Positions 37,796 to 47,923 of a stretch of DNA of 64,000 nt are shown here, piece by piece; the stretch's first letter is position 1, and each line of letters starts with the position of its first letter. The notes under the pieces were generated by a model. That model worked only from the letters and a program-made list of their open reading frames with translations, was not told where the DNA came from and did not search any database. This DNA comes from Tatumella ptyseos ATCC 33301 (GTDB taxonomy: Bacteria; Pseudomonadota; Gammaproteobacteria; Enterobacterales; Enterobacteriaceae). The position numbers were made by a program, and so were the translations under genes. The stretch is from NCBI RefSeq assembly GCF_000735525.1, contig NZ_JMPR01000035.1, positions 62,001 to 126,000 of the forward strand, given 5' to 3'.

Positions 37796-38716
37796 ATGTT
37801 GAAATTTATTTTACGAAGGGTCGCTGAGGCCATCCCGACGTTGTTTATATTGATTACTATCTCCTTTTTTATGATGCGGCTTGCACCAGGCAGCCCCTTC
37901 ACCGGAGAGCGTAATCTCCCTCCGGAAGTCATGGCGAATATTGAAGCCAGTTATCACCTGAATGAGCCTATTGGCGAACAGTATGTTGACTACCTGGTCA
38001 AGCTGGCCCACGGCGATTTCGGGCCTTCCTTTAAATATAAAGATTTCAGTGTTAACTATCTGATAGGGCAAGCTTTCCCGGTTTCTGCATCTCTGGGGCT
38101 GGCGGCATTTTGCTTTGCAATGGTGTGCGGTATCGCGGCCGGTATCATTGCTGCCCTGCGGCAGAACACCTTCTGGGACTATGCGGTGATGGGGGTGGCA
38201 ATGACCGGTGTGGTGATCCCGTCGTTTGTTGTCGCTCCCTTACTGGTCTTAATATTTGCGATCACCCTGAAATGGCTTCCCGGCGGAGGCTGGAATGGCG
38301 GGCAGTGGCAATACGTCTTACTGCCGATGCTGGCCCTGTCACTGGCTTACATCTCCAGTATTGCCCGAATTATGCGCAGCTCAATGATTGAAGTTATGCA
38401 TTCGGACTATATCCGTACTGCGCGTGCAAAAGGAATGCCGATGAGCCGTATCGTCTTCCGTCATGCTCTGCGTCCCGCATTACTGCCAGTGGTTTCCTAT
38501 ATGGGGCCAGCTTTCGTGGGCATTATTACCGGGTCGATGGTCATTGAATCAATTTTCGGATTGCCGGGCATCGGGCAACTGTTTGTGAATGGCGCACTGA
38601 ACCGCGATTATTCACTGGTTCTCAGCCTGACTATCCTGGTCGGGGTACTGACCATTGCTTTTAACGCCATCGTCGATATTTTGTATGCCGTTATCGACCC
38701 GAAAATTCGCTACTGA
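37796..38716 (+). CDS. oppB: OppB, oligopeptide ABC permease
   Basis: OppB is one of the two inner-membrane channel subunits. The 306-residue protein has six membrane helices. The N-terminus MLKFILRRVAEAIPTLFILI is typical, as is the EAA loop (DYIRTARAKGMPMSRIVFRHALRPALLP near residues 205-230), which contacts the ATPase. It ends with DPKIRY. The 86-base gap from oppA carries a hairpin. oppC follows after 15 bases. Confidence 0.97.
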   Translation: MLKFILRRVAEAIPTLFILITISFFMMRLAPGSPFTGERNLPPEVMANIEASYHLNEPIGEQYVDYLVKLAHGDFGPSFKYKDFSVNYLIGQAFPVSASLGLAAFCFAMVCGIAAGIIAALRQNTFWDYAVMGVAMTGVVIPSFVVAPLLVLIFAITLKWLPGGGWNGGQWQYVLLPMLALSLAYISSIARIMRSSMIEVMHSDYIRTARAKGMPMSRIVFRHALRPALLPVVSYMGPAFVGIITGSMVIESIFGLPGIGQLFVNGALNRDYSLVLSLTILVGVLTIAFNAIVDILYAVIDPKIRY

Positions 38717-38731
38717 TGGCGGGAGTTGAAG

Positions 38732-39640
38732 ATGATTTTATTTAAAAGAAATAAAGAACTGACCCAAAGCTTACTGGGTGATACCACCATCAAAGGCCGC
38801 AGTCTGTGGCAGGATGCCGGTCGCCGGTTTATCCATAACCGTGCCGCTCTGGTCAGCCTGTTTTTGCTGCTTCTTATCATTCTGTTCGTGGCCTTCGCTC
38901 CGATGATATCGCCGTTTGCCTACGATGATACCGACTGGAATATGATGTCTGCGGCACCGGATTTCAGTTCCGGGCACTGGTTCGGAACTGACTCGTCCGG
39001 TCGTGATCTTCTGGTGCGGGTAGCGATTGGCGGACGTATCTCACTGATGGTCGGTATCGCATCGGCCGCTATCGCCGTGATTGTCGGTACCCTGTATGGG
39101 TCGATTGCCGGTTATGTGGGGGGGAAAATCGATGCATTTATGATGCGCTTGCTGGAAATCCTTAACTCTTTCCCGTTCATGTTCTTTGTGATCCTGCTGG
39201 TTACCTTCTTTGGCCGTAATATCCTGCTGATTTTTGTCGCCATTGGTATGGTGTCCTGGCTGGATATGGCGCGTATTGTACGCGGGCAAACACTGGCCCT
39301 GAAAGGGAAAGAGTATATTGAAGCGGCTCGTGTGGCCGGAGTCTCCACCAGTGGAATTGTGCTTCGACACATTATCCCGAATGTCTTAGGGGTTGTCGTC
39401 GTGTATGCCTCGTTGCTGGTGCCCGGAATGATCCTGTTTGAATCTTTCCTGAGCTTCCTTGGTCTGGGTACCCAGGAACCGCTGAGCAGTTGGGGGGCTC
39501 TGTTAAGTGACGGAGCAAACTCTATGGAAGTCTCCCCCTGGTTATTACTGTTTCCGGCCAGTTTTCTGGTGGTCACTCTGTTCTGTTTTAACTTTATCGG
39601 CGATGGTTTGCGTGATGCCCTCGACCCGAAAGATCGCTAA
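38732..39640 (+). CDS. oppC: OppC, oligopeptide ABC permease
   Basis: OppC pairs with OppB to form the transmembrane channel. The 302-residue protein has an N-terminal cytoplasmic tail, six helices and an EAA loop ([21 protein letters not shown]). The block [13 protein letters not shown] is a family marker, and the ending DPKDR matches E. coli. ATG 38732 has GGGAG at a good distance; an in-frame TTG at 38726 is less likely. The next gene starts 11 bases later. Confidence 0.97.
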   Translation: MILFKRNKELTQSLLGDTTIKGRSLWQDAGRRFIHNRAALVSLFLLLLIILFVAFAPMISPFAYDDTDWNMMSAAPDFSSGHWFGTDSSGRDLLVRVAIGGRISLMVGIASAAIAVIVGTLYGSIAGYVGGKIDAFMMRLLEILNSFPFMFFVILLVTFFGRNILLIFVAIGMVSWLDMARIVRGQTLALKGKEYIEAARVAGVSTSGIVLRHIIPNVLGVVVVYASLLVPGMILFESFLSFLGLGTQEPLSSWGALLSDGANSMEVSPWLLLFPASFLVVTLFCFNFIGDGLRDALDPKDR

Positions 39641-39651
39641 GGAGCACCGCA

Positions 39652-40641
39652 ATGACTGTTGAAAATTTAAGGACACAGCCGTTACTGGCGGTAAAAGATC
39701 TGCGGGTGACTTTTTCGACCCACGATGGTGATGTGACCGCGGTCAATAACCTGAGCTTTGACCTGAATGAAGGTGAGACGCTGGGGATTGTCGGGGAATC
39801 CGGCTCAGGTAAGTCTCAGACCGCATTTGCGTTGATGGGATTACTGGCCAGAAACGGAAAAGTGTCAGGATCAGCACAATTCAAGGGGCAGGAATTACTG
39901 AACCTGCCGGAGAAACAACTGAATAAGTTGCGTGCCGGGCAGATAGGGATGATTTTCCAGGATCCGATGACGTCACTGAATCCGTATATGAAAGTCGGTG
40001 AGCAGTTAATTGAAGTGCTGATGTTACATAAGGGATTGAGTCATAAGGTGGCGTTTGAAGAGTGCGTGAAAATGCTGGATGCAGTAAAAATCCCGGCCGC
40101 ACGTCAACGTATGAAAATGTACCCTCATGAGTTTTCCGGCGGTATGCGTCAGCGGGTAATGATAGCCATGTCGCTGTTATGTCAGCCACGACTACTGATT
40201 GCGGATGAACCGACCACTGCACTGGATGTGACTGTACAGTCACAAATTATGACACTATTGAATGATCTCAAGCGGGAGTTTTCCACCTCGATTATTCTGA
40301 TCACCCATGACCTGGGCGTTGTGGCAGGGGGCTGTGATAAGGTGCTGGTGATGTACGGGGGCCGGACGATGGAGTACGCCACGGCAGATGAGCTATTTGC
40401 TCAGCCGTCACATCCTTATACCCGGGGCTTGTTAAAAGCCGTACCCCGTCTGGACCGGGAAGACAGCGAATTGCGTACTATCCCGGGGAATCCTCCTAAC
40501 CTGCTGAATTTACCTTCCGGCTGTCCGTTCCGTCCGAGATGTGAATTTGCAGTGCCGCTGTGTGAAACCTCACCGGCTGCCGTTATGAGTGCAGGAGGCA
40601 GGATCAGAGCCTGCCACAGAAGCGTGGAGGAAATACAATGA
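39652..40641 (+). CDS. oppD: OppD, oligopeptide ABC ATPase
   Basis: OppD is one of two different ATPases that drive the Opp importer. The 329-residue protein has Walker [10 protein letters not shown] near residues 50-58, the signature FSGGMRQRV and Walker [13 protein letters not shown]. The C-terminal oligopeptide-transporter extension has four cysteines (CPFRPRC, C-E and ACH) that may hold an iron-sulfur cluster, as in related OppD/DppD proteins. Its stop overlaps the oppF start (ATGA), so the two are translationally coupled. Confidence 0.97.
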   Translation: MTVENLRTQPLLAVKDLRVTFSTHDGDVTAVNNLSFDLNEGETLGIVGESGSGKSQTAFALMGLLARNGKVSGSAQFKGQELLNLPEKQLNKLRAGQIGMIFQDPMTSLNPYMKVGEQLIEVLMLHKGLSHKVAFEECVKMLDAVKIPAARQRMKMYPHEFSGGMRQRVMIAMSLLCQPRLLIADEPTTALDVTVQSQIMTLLNDLKREFSTSIILITHDLGVVAGGCDKVLVMYGGRTMEYATADELFAQPSHPYTRGLLKAVPRLDREDSELRTIPGNPPNLLNLPSGCPFRPRCEFAVPLCETSPAAVMSAGGRIRACHRSVEEIQ

Positions 40642-41645
40642 TAACGGCGAATGAAACCCGTAATCCGTTGCTGCTTGAAGTTAAAAACCTGAAAGTCTGG
40701 TTTGAGATCAAACAAAAAAAACAGTGGTTCTGGCAACCGGCCGTGAACCTGAAAGCGGTCGATGGTGTGAGTTTTAAACTCCACCAGGGAGAGACCCTGG
40801 GTGTGGTCGGAGAGTCCGGCTGTGGTAAATCTACCCTGGCACGTGCGGTGATCGGGCTGGTGAAAGCCACCGAAGGCAGTATTTGCTGGATGGGTAAAGA
40901 GCTGGCCGGCGCAAATGCTGCTGAATGGCAAAAGGCCCGCGGGGATATCCAGATGATTTTTCAGGATCCGCTCGCCTCCCTTGACCCGCGGATGACCATT
41001 GGCGACATCATTGCTGAACCGCTGCGCAGCCGCCGCCCGCGGGTGTCAAAAGCTGAAGTCAGAGAACGCGTACAGGCCATGATGCAGAAAGTGGGCCTGC
41101 TGCCGAATATGATCAACCGCTATCCACACGAGTTCTCCGGCGGACAGTGTCAGAGGATCGGCATTGCCAGGGCACTGATCCTTGAGCCTAAACTGATTAT
41201 CTGTGATGAGCCGGTGTCGGCACTGGATGTTTCTATCCAGGCGCAGGTGGTTAACCTGCTGAAAAAGCTGCAGCGCGAAATGGGGCTGGCGTTAATTTTC
41301 ATCGCCCATGATCTAGCGGTGGTAAAACATATTTCTGATAAAGTGATGGTCATGTATCTCGGCCACGCGGTTGAAACGGGTGATGATGAAAAAGTGTATA
41401 CAACACCGGCACATCCGTATACCCGTGCCCTGATGTCGGCAGTACCGCTGCCGGACCCGGAACTGGAAAGAAATAAAACCATTCAGTTACTTGAGGGAGA
41501 CCTGCCATCCCCGATAAATCCGCCCCGGGGTTGTGTCTTTTCTACCCGCTGCCCGCTGGCTGAGGATCGGTGCCGTAACGAACGACCTCAGATACAGGGA
41601 GACGCTACTCATACGGTAGCCTGCCTGAAAGCTGAAGCACTCTGA
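40638..41645 (+). CDS. oppF: OppF, oligopeptide ABC ATPase
   Basis: OppF is the second ATPase of the importer and forms a heterodimer with OppD. The 335-residue protein has Walker [10 protein letters not shown] near residues 60-68, signature SGGQCQRIG and Walker [15 protein letters not shown]. The C-terminal extension carries the [11 protein letters not shown] cysteine motif. The KKQWFWQP insertion near the N-terminus is typical of OppF. It ends the operon and is followed by a compact terminator. Confidence 0.97.
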   Translation: MITANETRNPLLLEVKNLKVWFEIKQKKQWFWQPAVNLKAVDGVSFKLHQGETLGVVGESGCGKSTLARAVIGLVKATEGSICWMGKELAGANAAEWQKARGDIQMIFQDPLASLDPRMTIGDIIAEPLRSRRPRVSKAEVRERVQAMMQKVGLLPNMINRYPHEFSGGQCQRIGIARALILEPKLIICDEPVSALDVSIQAQVVNLLKKLQREMGLALIFIAHDLAVVKHISDKVMVMYLGHAVETGDDEKVYTTPAHPYTRALMSAVPLPDPELERNKTIQLLEGDLPSPINPPRGCVFSTRCPLAEDRCRNERPQIQGDATHTVACLKAEAL

Positions 41646-41668
41646 GGGTGATCACCCTGCGTTAACCA

Positions 41669-41693
41669 AAAGCCGGGGCAACCCGGCTTTATT
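41669..41693 (+). terminator. opp operon terminator
   Basis: AAAGCCGGG and CCCGGCTTT form a 9-bp stem closed by a GCAA tetraloop and followed by ATT, 24 bases after oppF. Confidence 0.85.
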
Positions 41694-42028
41694 GATCTGA
41701 GATGCTGCATTTTTTTCCGGCTAGCCTTCGCACACAACCCCGGGTGACCCGTTCATCCCCGGACAGAACCGGCATGCCGTTCCGTCGGTCAGTAAGTCAC
41801 CGAAACGGATCGCCATGACGAACGTTTGCGGTCACGGTAAAGGGCCTGCGAGGAGGTACTGAGATACCGGCGTAAAAAAGAGACGTGCCGGGTGAGCGAA
41901 CAATACAGGGAAAATCAGCAGGGAAGAGAGGGTATAAAAAGAAAGTTTTCATCGGTGGCCGGAAGAAGGGTAACCTCCGGCGGGACCGGGGTTACCTCGT
42001 TATCATTCACCGGATGACTGAACGATAA
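41694..42028. other. Gene-free stretch between convergent oppF and yciU (335 bp)
   Basis: I see no gene. A stem of GGTAACC with GGTTACC, reinforced by CCGG pairs, lies at 41969-41996 just past the yciU stop and probably ends yciU on the minus strand. The rest has no recognisable element. Confidence 0.55.
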
Positions 42029-42352
42029 TTACTCACGCCACAGAATATGGCACAGCTTATGATCTTTCTCCCGGCACAGTAATACGCGGGCAAAAATATC
42101 CGTCACCGGGTCAGCTTCGGTCTCACCGAGACCAATCACTACCTCAGCAAAAAAATCAGGGTTCAGGTCGAAATCGACGTGTTCCTGCCAGTCTTCGGCA
42201 GGGTCCAGTAATTCGGCACTACCACGCTCTTCAAACTGCAGGTTAAACAGAATGATATCAGCCGGTTCCAGGTTATCTCCTGCCAGCTCAAGAAAGATAT
42301 CGTAAGCCTGCTCCAGCGTTTCATCTTCAGTAAGACGATTATTAAGATCCAT
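42029..42352 (-). CDS. yciU: YciU, UPF0263 (DUF440) acidic protein
   Basis: This 107-residue protein (E. coli 109) is strongly acidic, with blocks [33 protein letters not shown] and [26 protein letters not shown]. The known family structure resembles a DNA mimic, based on a Haemophilus homologue, but function is not proven. It lies 40 bases downstream of cls on the same strand, so the two may be cotranscribed. Confidence 0.93.
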   Translation of the reverse strand: MDLNNRLTEDETLEQAYDIFLELAGDNLEPADIILFNLQFEERGSAELLDPAEDWQEHVDFDLNPDFFAEVVIGLGETEADPVTDIFARVLLCREKDHKLCHILWRE

Positions 42353-42392
42353 GTTCAGCCTGTACTAATCAAAAGTGTATATGCGGCCTTTT

Positions 42393-43853
42393 TTACAGCA
42401 AAGGACTAAAGAAGTAAAACAGTCGTTCCAGAATCCGCCGCCAGTACGAGCGTTTCGCCCATTCTGCACCGCTCAGTCGTGTTGAACGTTCAATATAATC
42501 CTGCTGTACCAGGTCGACATCATTACCGAAATCACCATCATCCACTACCAGCGTGACCTCAAAATTCAGCCACAGACTACGCATATCCAGATTGACGGTG
42601 CCTACCAGACAAAGTTCACCGTCGATGAGCACACTTTTGGTATGCAGCAGCCCCTCAGAGAACTGATAAATTTTTACGCCTGCCTCCAGCAGTTCAGTAA
42701 AGAATGCCCGGCTTGCCCAGTCGACCAGCATGGAATCGTTCTTTTCAGGAACAATCAAGCGAACATCCACACCACGCAGAGCCGCAGTGCAGATAGCATG
42801 CAGCAGGTCATCACTGGGAACAAAATACGGCGTTGTCATGGTCAGTTGTTCACGAGCCGAATAAATAGCAGTGAGCAGGGCCTGATGGATCATATCTTCC
42901 GGAAAGCCCGGGCCGGAGGCGATAACCTGAATAATATGCCCGCTGGATTGCTCAAAGGGCATGACAACCTGGTCGGGTTGTGGCGGTAAAATCCGTTTCC
43001 CGGTTTCTATCTCCCAGTCACAGGAATAAACGATCCCCAGCGTGATCGCCACGGGGCCTTCCATGCGTGCCATCAGGTCGACCCATTGGCCGACACCGGC
43101 ATCCTGTTTGAAAAAGCGTGGATCCACCAGATTCATACTGCCGGTATAGGCAATATAATTATCAATCAGTACGATTTTACGGTGTTGCCGCAGATCCATT
43201 CGTCGCAGGAACACCCTCAGCAAATTAACCTGTAAGGCTTCGACGACCTCGATACCCGCCTGACGAAACTTTTTAGGCCACGGGCTTTTGAAAAACTGCC
43301 GGCTGCCCGCGGAGTCCAGCATGAGTCGGCAGTGAACGCCCCGTTGTGCGGCGTCCATAAAGGCTTCGGCCACATCATCAGCCCGGCCCCCGGGCTGCCA
43401 GATATAAAACACCATCTCGATATTATGGCTGGCCTGACGGATATCGTTGACCAGCGACGCCATTACGTCATCCGGGTGCGTCAGTAACGTGAGCTGATTC
43501 CCACGCACACCGGCAATCCCGTGGCGATGTTCGCATAATTTAAACAGGGCGCTGGCAACATCGCTGGTGCGGGTCGCAAATATATGAGAAGACTTCCTTA
43601 ACTCAGCCAGCCAGCGAGCGGTAGAGGGCCACATGGTTCTGGCCCGTTCTGCACGGCGTTTACCCAGATAGAGTTCACCGAAACTCAGATAAGCAATAAT
43701 GCCGACCAGGGGCAGGATATAGATAATCAGCAGCCAGACCATAGAGGATGATACGGTTCTTCGCTTCATCAGGATCCGGAGGGTAACCCCTGCAATTAAT
43801 AGCCAGTAGCCAAATAATAGTAACCCGTTGAGCAGGGAATAGAATGTCGTCAT
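42393..43853 (-). CDS. clsA: ClsA, cardiolipin synthase
   Basis: ClsA joins two phosphatidylglycerol molecules into cardiolipin and glycerol in the inner membrane. The 486 residues equal E. coli ClsA. Two N-terminal membrane helices (about 5-30 and 37-60) precede two phospholipase D domains with HKD motifs: [18 protein letters not shown] near residue 225 and [20 protein letters not shown] near residue 405. The C-terminal [17 protein letters not shown] is conserved. The potassium channel gene kch that follows cls in E. coli is absent. Confidence 0.97.
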   Translation of the reverse strand: MTTFYSLLNGLLLFGYWLLIAGVTLRILMKRRTVSSSMVWLLIIYILPLVGIIAYLSFGELYLGKRRAERARTMWPSTARWLAELRKSSHIFATRTSDVASALFKLCEHRHGIAGVRGNQLTLLTHPDDVMASLVNDIRQASHNIEMVFYIWQPGGRADDVAEAFMDAAQRGVHCRLMLDSAGSRQFFKSPWPKKFRQAGIEVVEALQVNLLRVFLRRMDLRQHRKIVLIDNYIAYTGSMNLVDPRFFKQDAGVGQWVDLMARMEGPVAITLGIVYSCDWEIETGKRILPPQPDQVVMPFEQSSGHIIQVIASGPGFPEDMIHQALLTAIYSAREQLTMTTPYFVPSDDLLHAICTAALRGVDVRLIVPEKNDSMLVDWASRAFFTELLEAGVKIYQFSEGLLHTKSVLIDGELCLVGTVNLDMRSLWLNFEVTLVVDDGDFGNDVDLVQQDYIERSTRLSGAEWAKRSYWRRILERLFYFFSPLL

Positions 43854-43990
43854 TAAATGGAAGTCCGGTTCACGCTTTCGTGTAATGAGTTTACGTTGAG
43901 TTCCGGTATTGTGAAACCTTTTCTAATCGGTCATTGGATCCCCGGGGCATTGGCGTATAATGCACCAATGACGCGGAAGAGGGTGGAACA

Positions 43991-44188
43991 ATGAAAAAAA
44001 GCAGAAATGAAGTGGCCCGTTGGCGAATGGCCCGGCAGAAAAATCGCCGCAAGGTGCGCTGGCTGGAAGCGCAGTCACGCCGCTATACACGCATTATTGC
44101 TATCCGGCATCAGTTAGCCAAAAAGCAGCGAAGCTCCCTGCTGTTTATCCTTGCTAACCCGCCCGCAACTGTTAAACATTACTTCTGA
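43991..44188 (+). CDS. yciY: YciY family small basic protein
   Basis: The 65-residue protein is very basic (R/K-rich) and resembles E. coli YciY (57 residues): MKKSRNEVARWRMARQ, the SRR/RRKVRWLE-type segment and QR-SLLF near the end are shared. Its function is unknown. It has a GAAGAGGGTGG-type ribosome site. It lies between cls and yciI, as in E. coli, on the opposite strand to both, and its C-terminus is a few residues longer than in E. coli. Confidence 0.82.
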   Translation: MKKSRNEVARWRMARQKNRRKVRWLEAQSRRYTRIIAIRHQLAKKQRSSLLFILANPPATVKHYF

Positions 44189-44342
44189 GTTTTGCCGGAG
44201 GTTCAGTCCGTACTGGCAAACGGATGCACCGACTGATGGTGGAGTTATTGAAGGTGACGTACGGGACATGGACGATGCCAGGGGGAGCCGGGAGCTAAAA
44301 CAATGTCATGGCATGGGTGTGCTGCTGATATAAGATTAAAAG

Positions 44343-44400
44343 ATCGGGCAATAAATATTTCGTGTACCTCATAGTGTACCTTCTGTATTTTATTCCCGAT
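44343..44400. terminator. Imperfect inverted repeat with paired GTGTACC boxes
   Basis: ATCGGGCAATAAATA and TATTTTATTCCCGAT form a near-complementary outer stem. Inside lie two direct repeats of GTGTACC, at 44362 and 44374. It is between the convergent yciY and yciI and may be a bidirectional terminator. The rest of the 252-base gap (44189-44440) shows no gene. Confidence 0.45.
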
Positions 44401-44440
44401 GCTTTCATGCTAACCATTGGGTTTTTTAGCTTCGTCTTTT

Positions 44441-44737
44441 TCAGAACACCTGCTTAAAGGGTTTTACGGTAACGTTCTGGTAAACATTCGCCGCAACATA
44501 GGGGTCATCATTCGCCCAGGATTCCGCTTCTTCCAGTGAAGAGAACTCAGCGATCACCGTTGAACCCGTAAATCCGGCGGCCCCCGGGTCATTACTGTCA
44601 ACCGCCGGCATTGGCCCGGCAATAATCAGTTTCCCCTCATCCCTCAGTAGCTGCAGACGCGCCAGATGCGCCGGTCTGACAGACAGCCTTTTTTCCAGTG
44701 AATCCGGGGTATCCTCTGCATAAATGACATATAACAC
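44441..44737 (-). CDS. yciI: YciI family protein
   Basis: This 98-residue protein matches E. coli YciI in length and sequence. It has a ferredoxin-like alpha-beta fold resembling muconolactone isomerase, with the conserved histidine-aspartate pair in RPAHLARL and [13 protein letters not shown]. The [11 protein letters not shown] block and PYV motif are typical. The catalytic role is unproven; related domains act in dechlorination or as small dimeric enzymes. It diverges from tonB, as in E. coli. Confidence 0.95.
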   Translation of the reverse strand: MLYVIYAEDTPDSLEKRLSVRPAHLARLQLLRDEGKLIIAGPMPAVDSNDPGAAGFTGSTVIAEFSSLEEAESWANDDPYVAANVYQNVTVKPFKQVF

Positions 44738-44835
44738 GTTGATAATCTCTCAGGGCAACTGTTTGTAACCTTAACGGTAAGCTAACTCTGCAATCAGTGC
44801 AAATAAAATGACAGGGGGAGGACGGGCATTACTTA

Positions 44836-44865
44836 TTGAAACTGATTGCTATTTGCATTTAGAAT
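44836..44865 (+). promoter_or_regulatory. tonB promoter with overlapping Fur box
   Basis: TTGAAA (44836-44841) and TAGAAT (44860-44865) are 18 bases apart. The spacer, TGATTGCTATTTGCATTTA, is the same sequence that forms the Fur box in E. coli tonB as I remember it, so iron repression is expected. The start point would be near 44872, giving a short leader. Confidence 0.7.
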
Positions 44866-44888
44866 GGGGGCTTTCAAGAACTGACGCG

Positions 44889-45677
44889 ATGGCTATGAGT
44901 ACTTTGACCGAAGATTTTCCTAAACGTTTGCCGCTGTCTATGCTGGTTTCTGTCGCTCTTCATGGCGCGGTGATTGCAGGGCTCTTATTTGCGTCATTTC
45001 ATCAGACTATGAATGTGCCGCCCGCACAAGCGGTAATAGATGTCTCTATGGTTGCCCCTGAAGTGCAACCTGAAGCGGCCAAATCACAGCCTCAGCCTGA
45101 ACATCAGCCGGAAAAGCCGGTAGAGCCTGCAGAGGTCCCCCCGCAGCCCGCGCCGGAACCTCCGGTCGACAAGCCTGTACCGATAGAAAAGCCCAGGCCA
45201 GTGGTTAAACCCAAACCGGTGGTCAGAAAACCGCATGAAGTGAAGAAGCCGATCGTCAAACCTCACCATGAGGTGAAACCTGTCCGTGAGCCGGTGAAAG
45301 AGGCTAAACCGACACCGTCTGCCGTGCAGAATGATAATAACGCATTACAGACAAAAGCACAGACAGCCCCTGAAACGTCGAAATCGAATCAACACAGTAT
45401 TTCTGACGGTAAGCCTCAGCCGCAGAACATTACGCTACCGGCTTATCCGGCCCGTGCTCTGGCTTTCCATCTCGAAGGACGGGTACAGGTACAATTTGAT
45501 GTGGATAATGACGGCAGGGTCGTTAACGCACGCATTATCGATTCTCAGCCGAAGATGATGTTTGATCGCGAGGTGAGAATAGCAATGACGCGCTGGCGTT
45601 ATAAAAGCGGCAGTCCCGGTACCGGCCTGAAGATGACGATTGTATTTAAGCTTGATGGCAGTTCATCCGTGGAATAA
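44889..45677 (+). CDS. tonB: TonB, energy transducer for outer-membrane import
   Basis: TonB, with ExbB and ExbD, passes the energy of the inner membrane to siderophore and vitamin B12 receptors. The 262-residue protein has an N-terminal membrane anchor (about 17-39) with the S21-x3-H25 motif (SVALHGAVIAG). A long Pro-rich Glu-Pro/Lys-Pro spacer (about 60-145) follows, then the C-terminal domain with LPAYPARALAFHLEGRVQVQF and MTRWRYKSG. The spacer gives it a slightly greater length than E. coli TonB (239). ATG 44889 or 44895 could be the start. The gene is single, with a shared terminator downstream. Confidence 0.96.
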   Translation: MAMSTLTEDFPKRLPLSMLVSVALHGAVIAGLLFASFHQTMNVPPAQAVIDVSMVAPEVQPEAAKSQPQPEHQPEKPVEPAEVPPQPAPEPPVDKPVPIEKPRPVVKPKPVVRKPHEVKKPIVKPHHEVKPVREPVKEAKPTPSAVQNDNNALQTKAQTAPETSKSNQHSISDGKPQPQNITLPAYPARALAFHLEGRVQVQFDVDNDGRVVNARIIDSQPKMMFDREVRIAMTRWRYKSGSPGTGLKMTIVFKLDGSSSVE

Positions 45678-45704
45678 TCGGAACAGAGCCTTATTACCGC
45701 AGAA

Positions 45705-45734
45705 AAAACGCCTGATAATTTCATCAGGCGTTTT
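45705..45734. terminator. Bidirectional terminator between tonB and yciA
   Basis: AAAACGCCTGAT and ATCAGGCGTTTT form a 12-bp stem with a six-base loop, with A-run before and T-run after. The E. coli tonB locus is known for the same bidirectional terminator. Confidence 0.9.
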
Positions 45735-45774
45735 GTTTGGCGGGGGTTGCCAGGTCAAAGCCTGGCAAAAAGCG

Positions 45775-46194
45775 CTAAGGAAACTGCTTATTGGCAATCA
45801 TTTCATTCAGAGGACGTGACTTACCGTTTTCATCCACTGCGACATAGATAAAGACTGCCTCTGTGGTACAGTAACTTTTACCGATTGGCTCTGAAGAAAC
45901 TTTTTTTACCCAGACTTCGACATTGATGGTAATCGAGCTGTTTCCTGTGCGGATACAATGGGCATGACAACTCACCACATCGCCGATAGCGACAGGCTTC
46001 ATAAACGTCATCCCGTCAACGCGTACGGTCACCACCCGGCCATTAGCGATCTCTTTCGCCAGTATAGCCCCGCCCATGTCCATCTGCGACATCAGCCAGC
46101 CCCCGAAAATATCGCCGTTAGGATTGGTATCTGAGGGCATTGCCAGGGTGCGTAATACCATTTCACCGCGGGGCTGTCTAAGTGTTTCGGTCAT
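45775..46194 (-). CDS. yciA: YciA, acyl-CoA thioesterase
   Basis: YciA hydrolyses a wide range of acyl-CoA esters. The 139-residue protein has the hot-dog fold with the N-terminal GEMVLRTLAMPSDTNPNGDIFGGWLMSQMD-type active-site region (N and D in the first helix region) and the DVVSCHAHCIRTGNSSI block. It is encoded last in the yciC-yciB-yciA cluster, 36 bases after yciB, and converges with tonB. Confidence 0.96.
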   Translation of the reverse strand: MTETLRQPRGEMVLRTLAMPSDTNPNGDIFGGWLMSQMDMGGAILAKEIANGRVVTVRVDGMTFMKPVAIGDVVSCHAHCIRTGNSSITINVEVWVKKVSSEPIGKSYCTTEAVFIYVAVDENGKSRPLNEMIANKQFP

Positions 46195-46230
46195 ACTTTT
46201 CTCTTTTATTCTTCGGTCTGTAAGGCCCGG

Positions 46231-46767
46231 TTATTTCTCTTCACGAGGCAGGTGACGCCAGATATACAATCCGCTGAACAGCGTAAATAATAGTGTCAGT
46301 GCGGTCAGGCCGAAGACTTTGAAATTCACCCAAAGCGATTCCGGCAGCCAGAAAGCCACATAAATATTGATCAGGCCACAGATAAAGAAAAACAGAGCCC
46401 AGGCAATATTTAACCGGCGCCAGACCGCTGACGGTAACACCAGTTCTTTACCCAGCATCGACTGAATAAGTGGTGTTTCCATCCACCACTGACTGAACAG
46501 CAGTGCGGCAGCAAAGAGGGTGTAGATAACGGTGACTTTCCATTTGATAAAGTCATCATTATGGAAAATCAGCGTCAGCGACCCGAAAACGGTGACCAGA
46601 ACGAACGTAATAATGGTCATTTTTTCCAGTTTACGATACACCACCCAGCTGACAACCAGCGCGATAGCTGTTGCCGCAATGAGCGCACCGGAAGCAACGA
46701 AAATGTTATAGAGCTTATAAAAGACAAAAAAGACCACAAGGGGCAGAAAGTCGAGTAATTGTTTCAT
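46231..46767 (-). CDS. yciB: YciB, intracellular septation membrane protein
   Basis: YciB (IspA/IspZ) is an inner-membrane protein of 178 residues with five or six hydrophobic segments. It interacts with cell-division and elongation proteins in E. coli and Shigella. The start [25 protein letters not shown], a [16 protein letters not shown] block and the [23 protein letters not shown] helix are characteristic. It is 53 bases downstream of yciC. Confidence 0.96.
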   Translation of the reverse strand: MKQLLDFLPLVVFFVFYKLYNIFVASGALIAATAIALVVSWVVYRKLEKMTIITFVLVTVFGSLTLIFHNDDFIKWKVTVIYTLFAAALLFSQWWMETPLIQSMLGKELVLPSAVWRRLNIAWALFFFICGLINIYVAFWLPESLWVNFKVFGLTALTLLFTLFSGLYIWRHLPREEK

Positions 46768-46819
46768 AGCAGGTCCGGTAATACGGCTTACCAGGTAAGC
46801 CGGAAATTAAAAACAGACG

Positions 46820-47554
46820 TTATCGTAAGAGCATATACGCACGGTAAAGATAGATAACCAATGCGGCCGATAATAAATTGCCTAACGCGGTAATAATTAA
46901 GGAAGAGAAGGCAACAGGTAAACTGGTCATCGAAGAGAAGAGAATAATCAGGATAACTTTCGCCAGTAGCCAGCAGATCACCGCCGGTGCCAGTACTTTA
47001 AAATTCTTCCAGGCGAGGGGCACACTCTGTTTCATGCTGCCGATAAGACCGGCCTGTTTCTGACTCAGTAGCACCGGGGAGAAGGAGAAAAGGATCGTTA
47101 ACAGGATCCCCGGCACCAGCAGTACCATAAACCCGAGCTGGACAATCAGGGTCACCAGAAACGTCTGGATCAGCAATGCAGGCAGAAAACCCAGCGATCC
47201 GCCGATAGCCGTCAGGGCACTCAGTTGCTTTCCTGCAGAAACCGCCGGCAGCAGGATCAGCATACCTCCCAGTAACAGCGTGTTGCCAATCAATGCCGCA
47301 AGAGTGCTAACGGCAGAGCTATGCAGTAATATTTTTTGTTGTTCGGGTGACATCCCCTGCAACAGGCTGATCAGTGACCCGGTACTGTCACTGTTCTGAG
47401 CCAGTACAGATAACTCATCGGGGCCCGGAGCAAAAACAGTGCTCAGGATCACAGTGACAAACGCACTGACCAATGAAATCAGAACGATTGTTTTTAACTG
47501 GTGGCGCAAAAAATTTGCGGTATCACGGTATAACGAGCTGGCCGTGAGAGACAT
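46820..47554 (-). CDS. yciC: YciC, UPF0259 inner-membrane protein
   Basis: The 244-residue protein has about six membrane helices and belongs to the UPF0259 family. Conserved blocks are SLYRDTANFLRHQLKTIVLISL at the start, MSPEQQKILL in a loop and the VPGILLTILFSFSPVLLSQ region. The function is unknown. ATG 47554 follows GGAGTGTTC; an upstream in-frame start at 47575 is not supported. It is the first gene of the minus-strand cluster yciC-yciB-yciA. Confidence 0.95.
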   Translation of the reverse strand: MSLTASSLYRDTANFLRHQLKTIVLISLVSAFVTVILSTVFAPGPDELSVLAQNSDSTGSLISLLQGMSPEQQKILLHSSAVSTLAALIGNTLLLGGMLILLPAVSAGKQLSALTAIGGSLGFLPALLIQTFLVTLIVQLGFMVLLVPGILLTILFSFSPVLLSQKQAGLIGSMKQSVPLAWKNFKVLAPAVICWLLAKVILIILFSSMTSLPVAFSSLIITALGNLLSAALVIYLYRAYMLLR

Positions 47555-47761
47555 GAACACTCCTTTGGAAAACAAATGGATTAACCGTCTGATTGTACAT
47601 GTTTAGCTTCCTTTCCGGCACCCCGACTTACATAACTTTCGGATCTAATCATTACAGAGAATGCTCTGACATTCCTCCGGTGCGTATCTGTGCCTCACAA
47701 CGCCATTTACTTTCGCGGACAGTTTTTATGAAAAAAAGGTCATTAATAAATTCCGGAAAAA

Positions 47762-47775
47762 TTGATCTAAATCAA
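47762..47775 (+). promoter_or_regulatory. fnr site: FNR site of ompW
   Basis: TTGATCTAAATCAA is a perfect FNR dyad (TTGAT-N4-ATCAA), about 150 bases before the ompW start. E. coli ompW is known to be activated by FNR. The other part of 47576-47923 shows no further gene. Confidence 0.85.
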
Positions 47776-47923
47776 GGCTATGTTTTTTAAGGTTTTTTTT
47801 GTGAAGTAAACGAATGATTTTCTCGATAAATCACGTTAAATATAGGAACCATAAAGGGAAGTTGAAACATTGTTCATCTTTATAAAACTAAAAAAGCAAA
47901 GCGCGTACCTAAGAGGAGTGGCT

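Noticed and set aside
44151-44333. 60-codon frame after yciY
   Set aside because: It overlaps the yciY end, has no ribosome site and no sensible composition.
47593-47790. 65-codon frame upstream of ompW
   Set aside because: It covers the FNR site of ompW, lacks a ribosome site and looks like no known protein.
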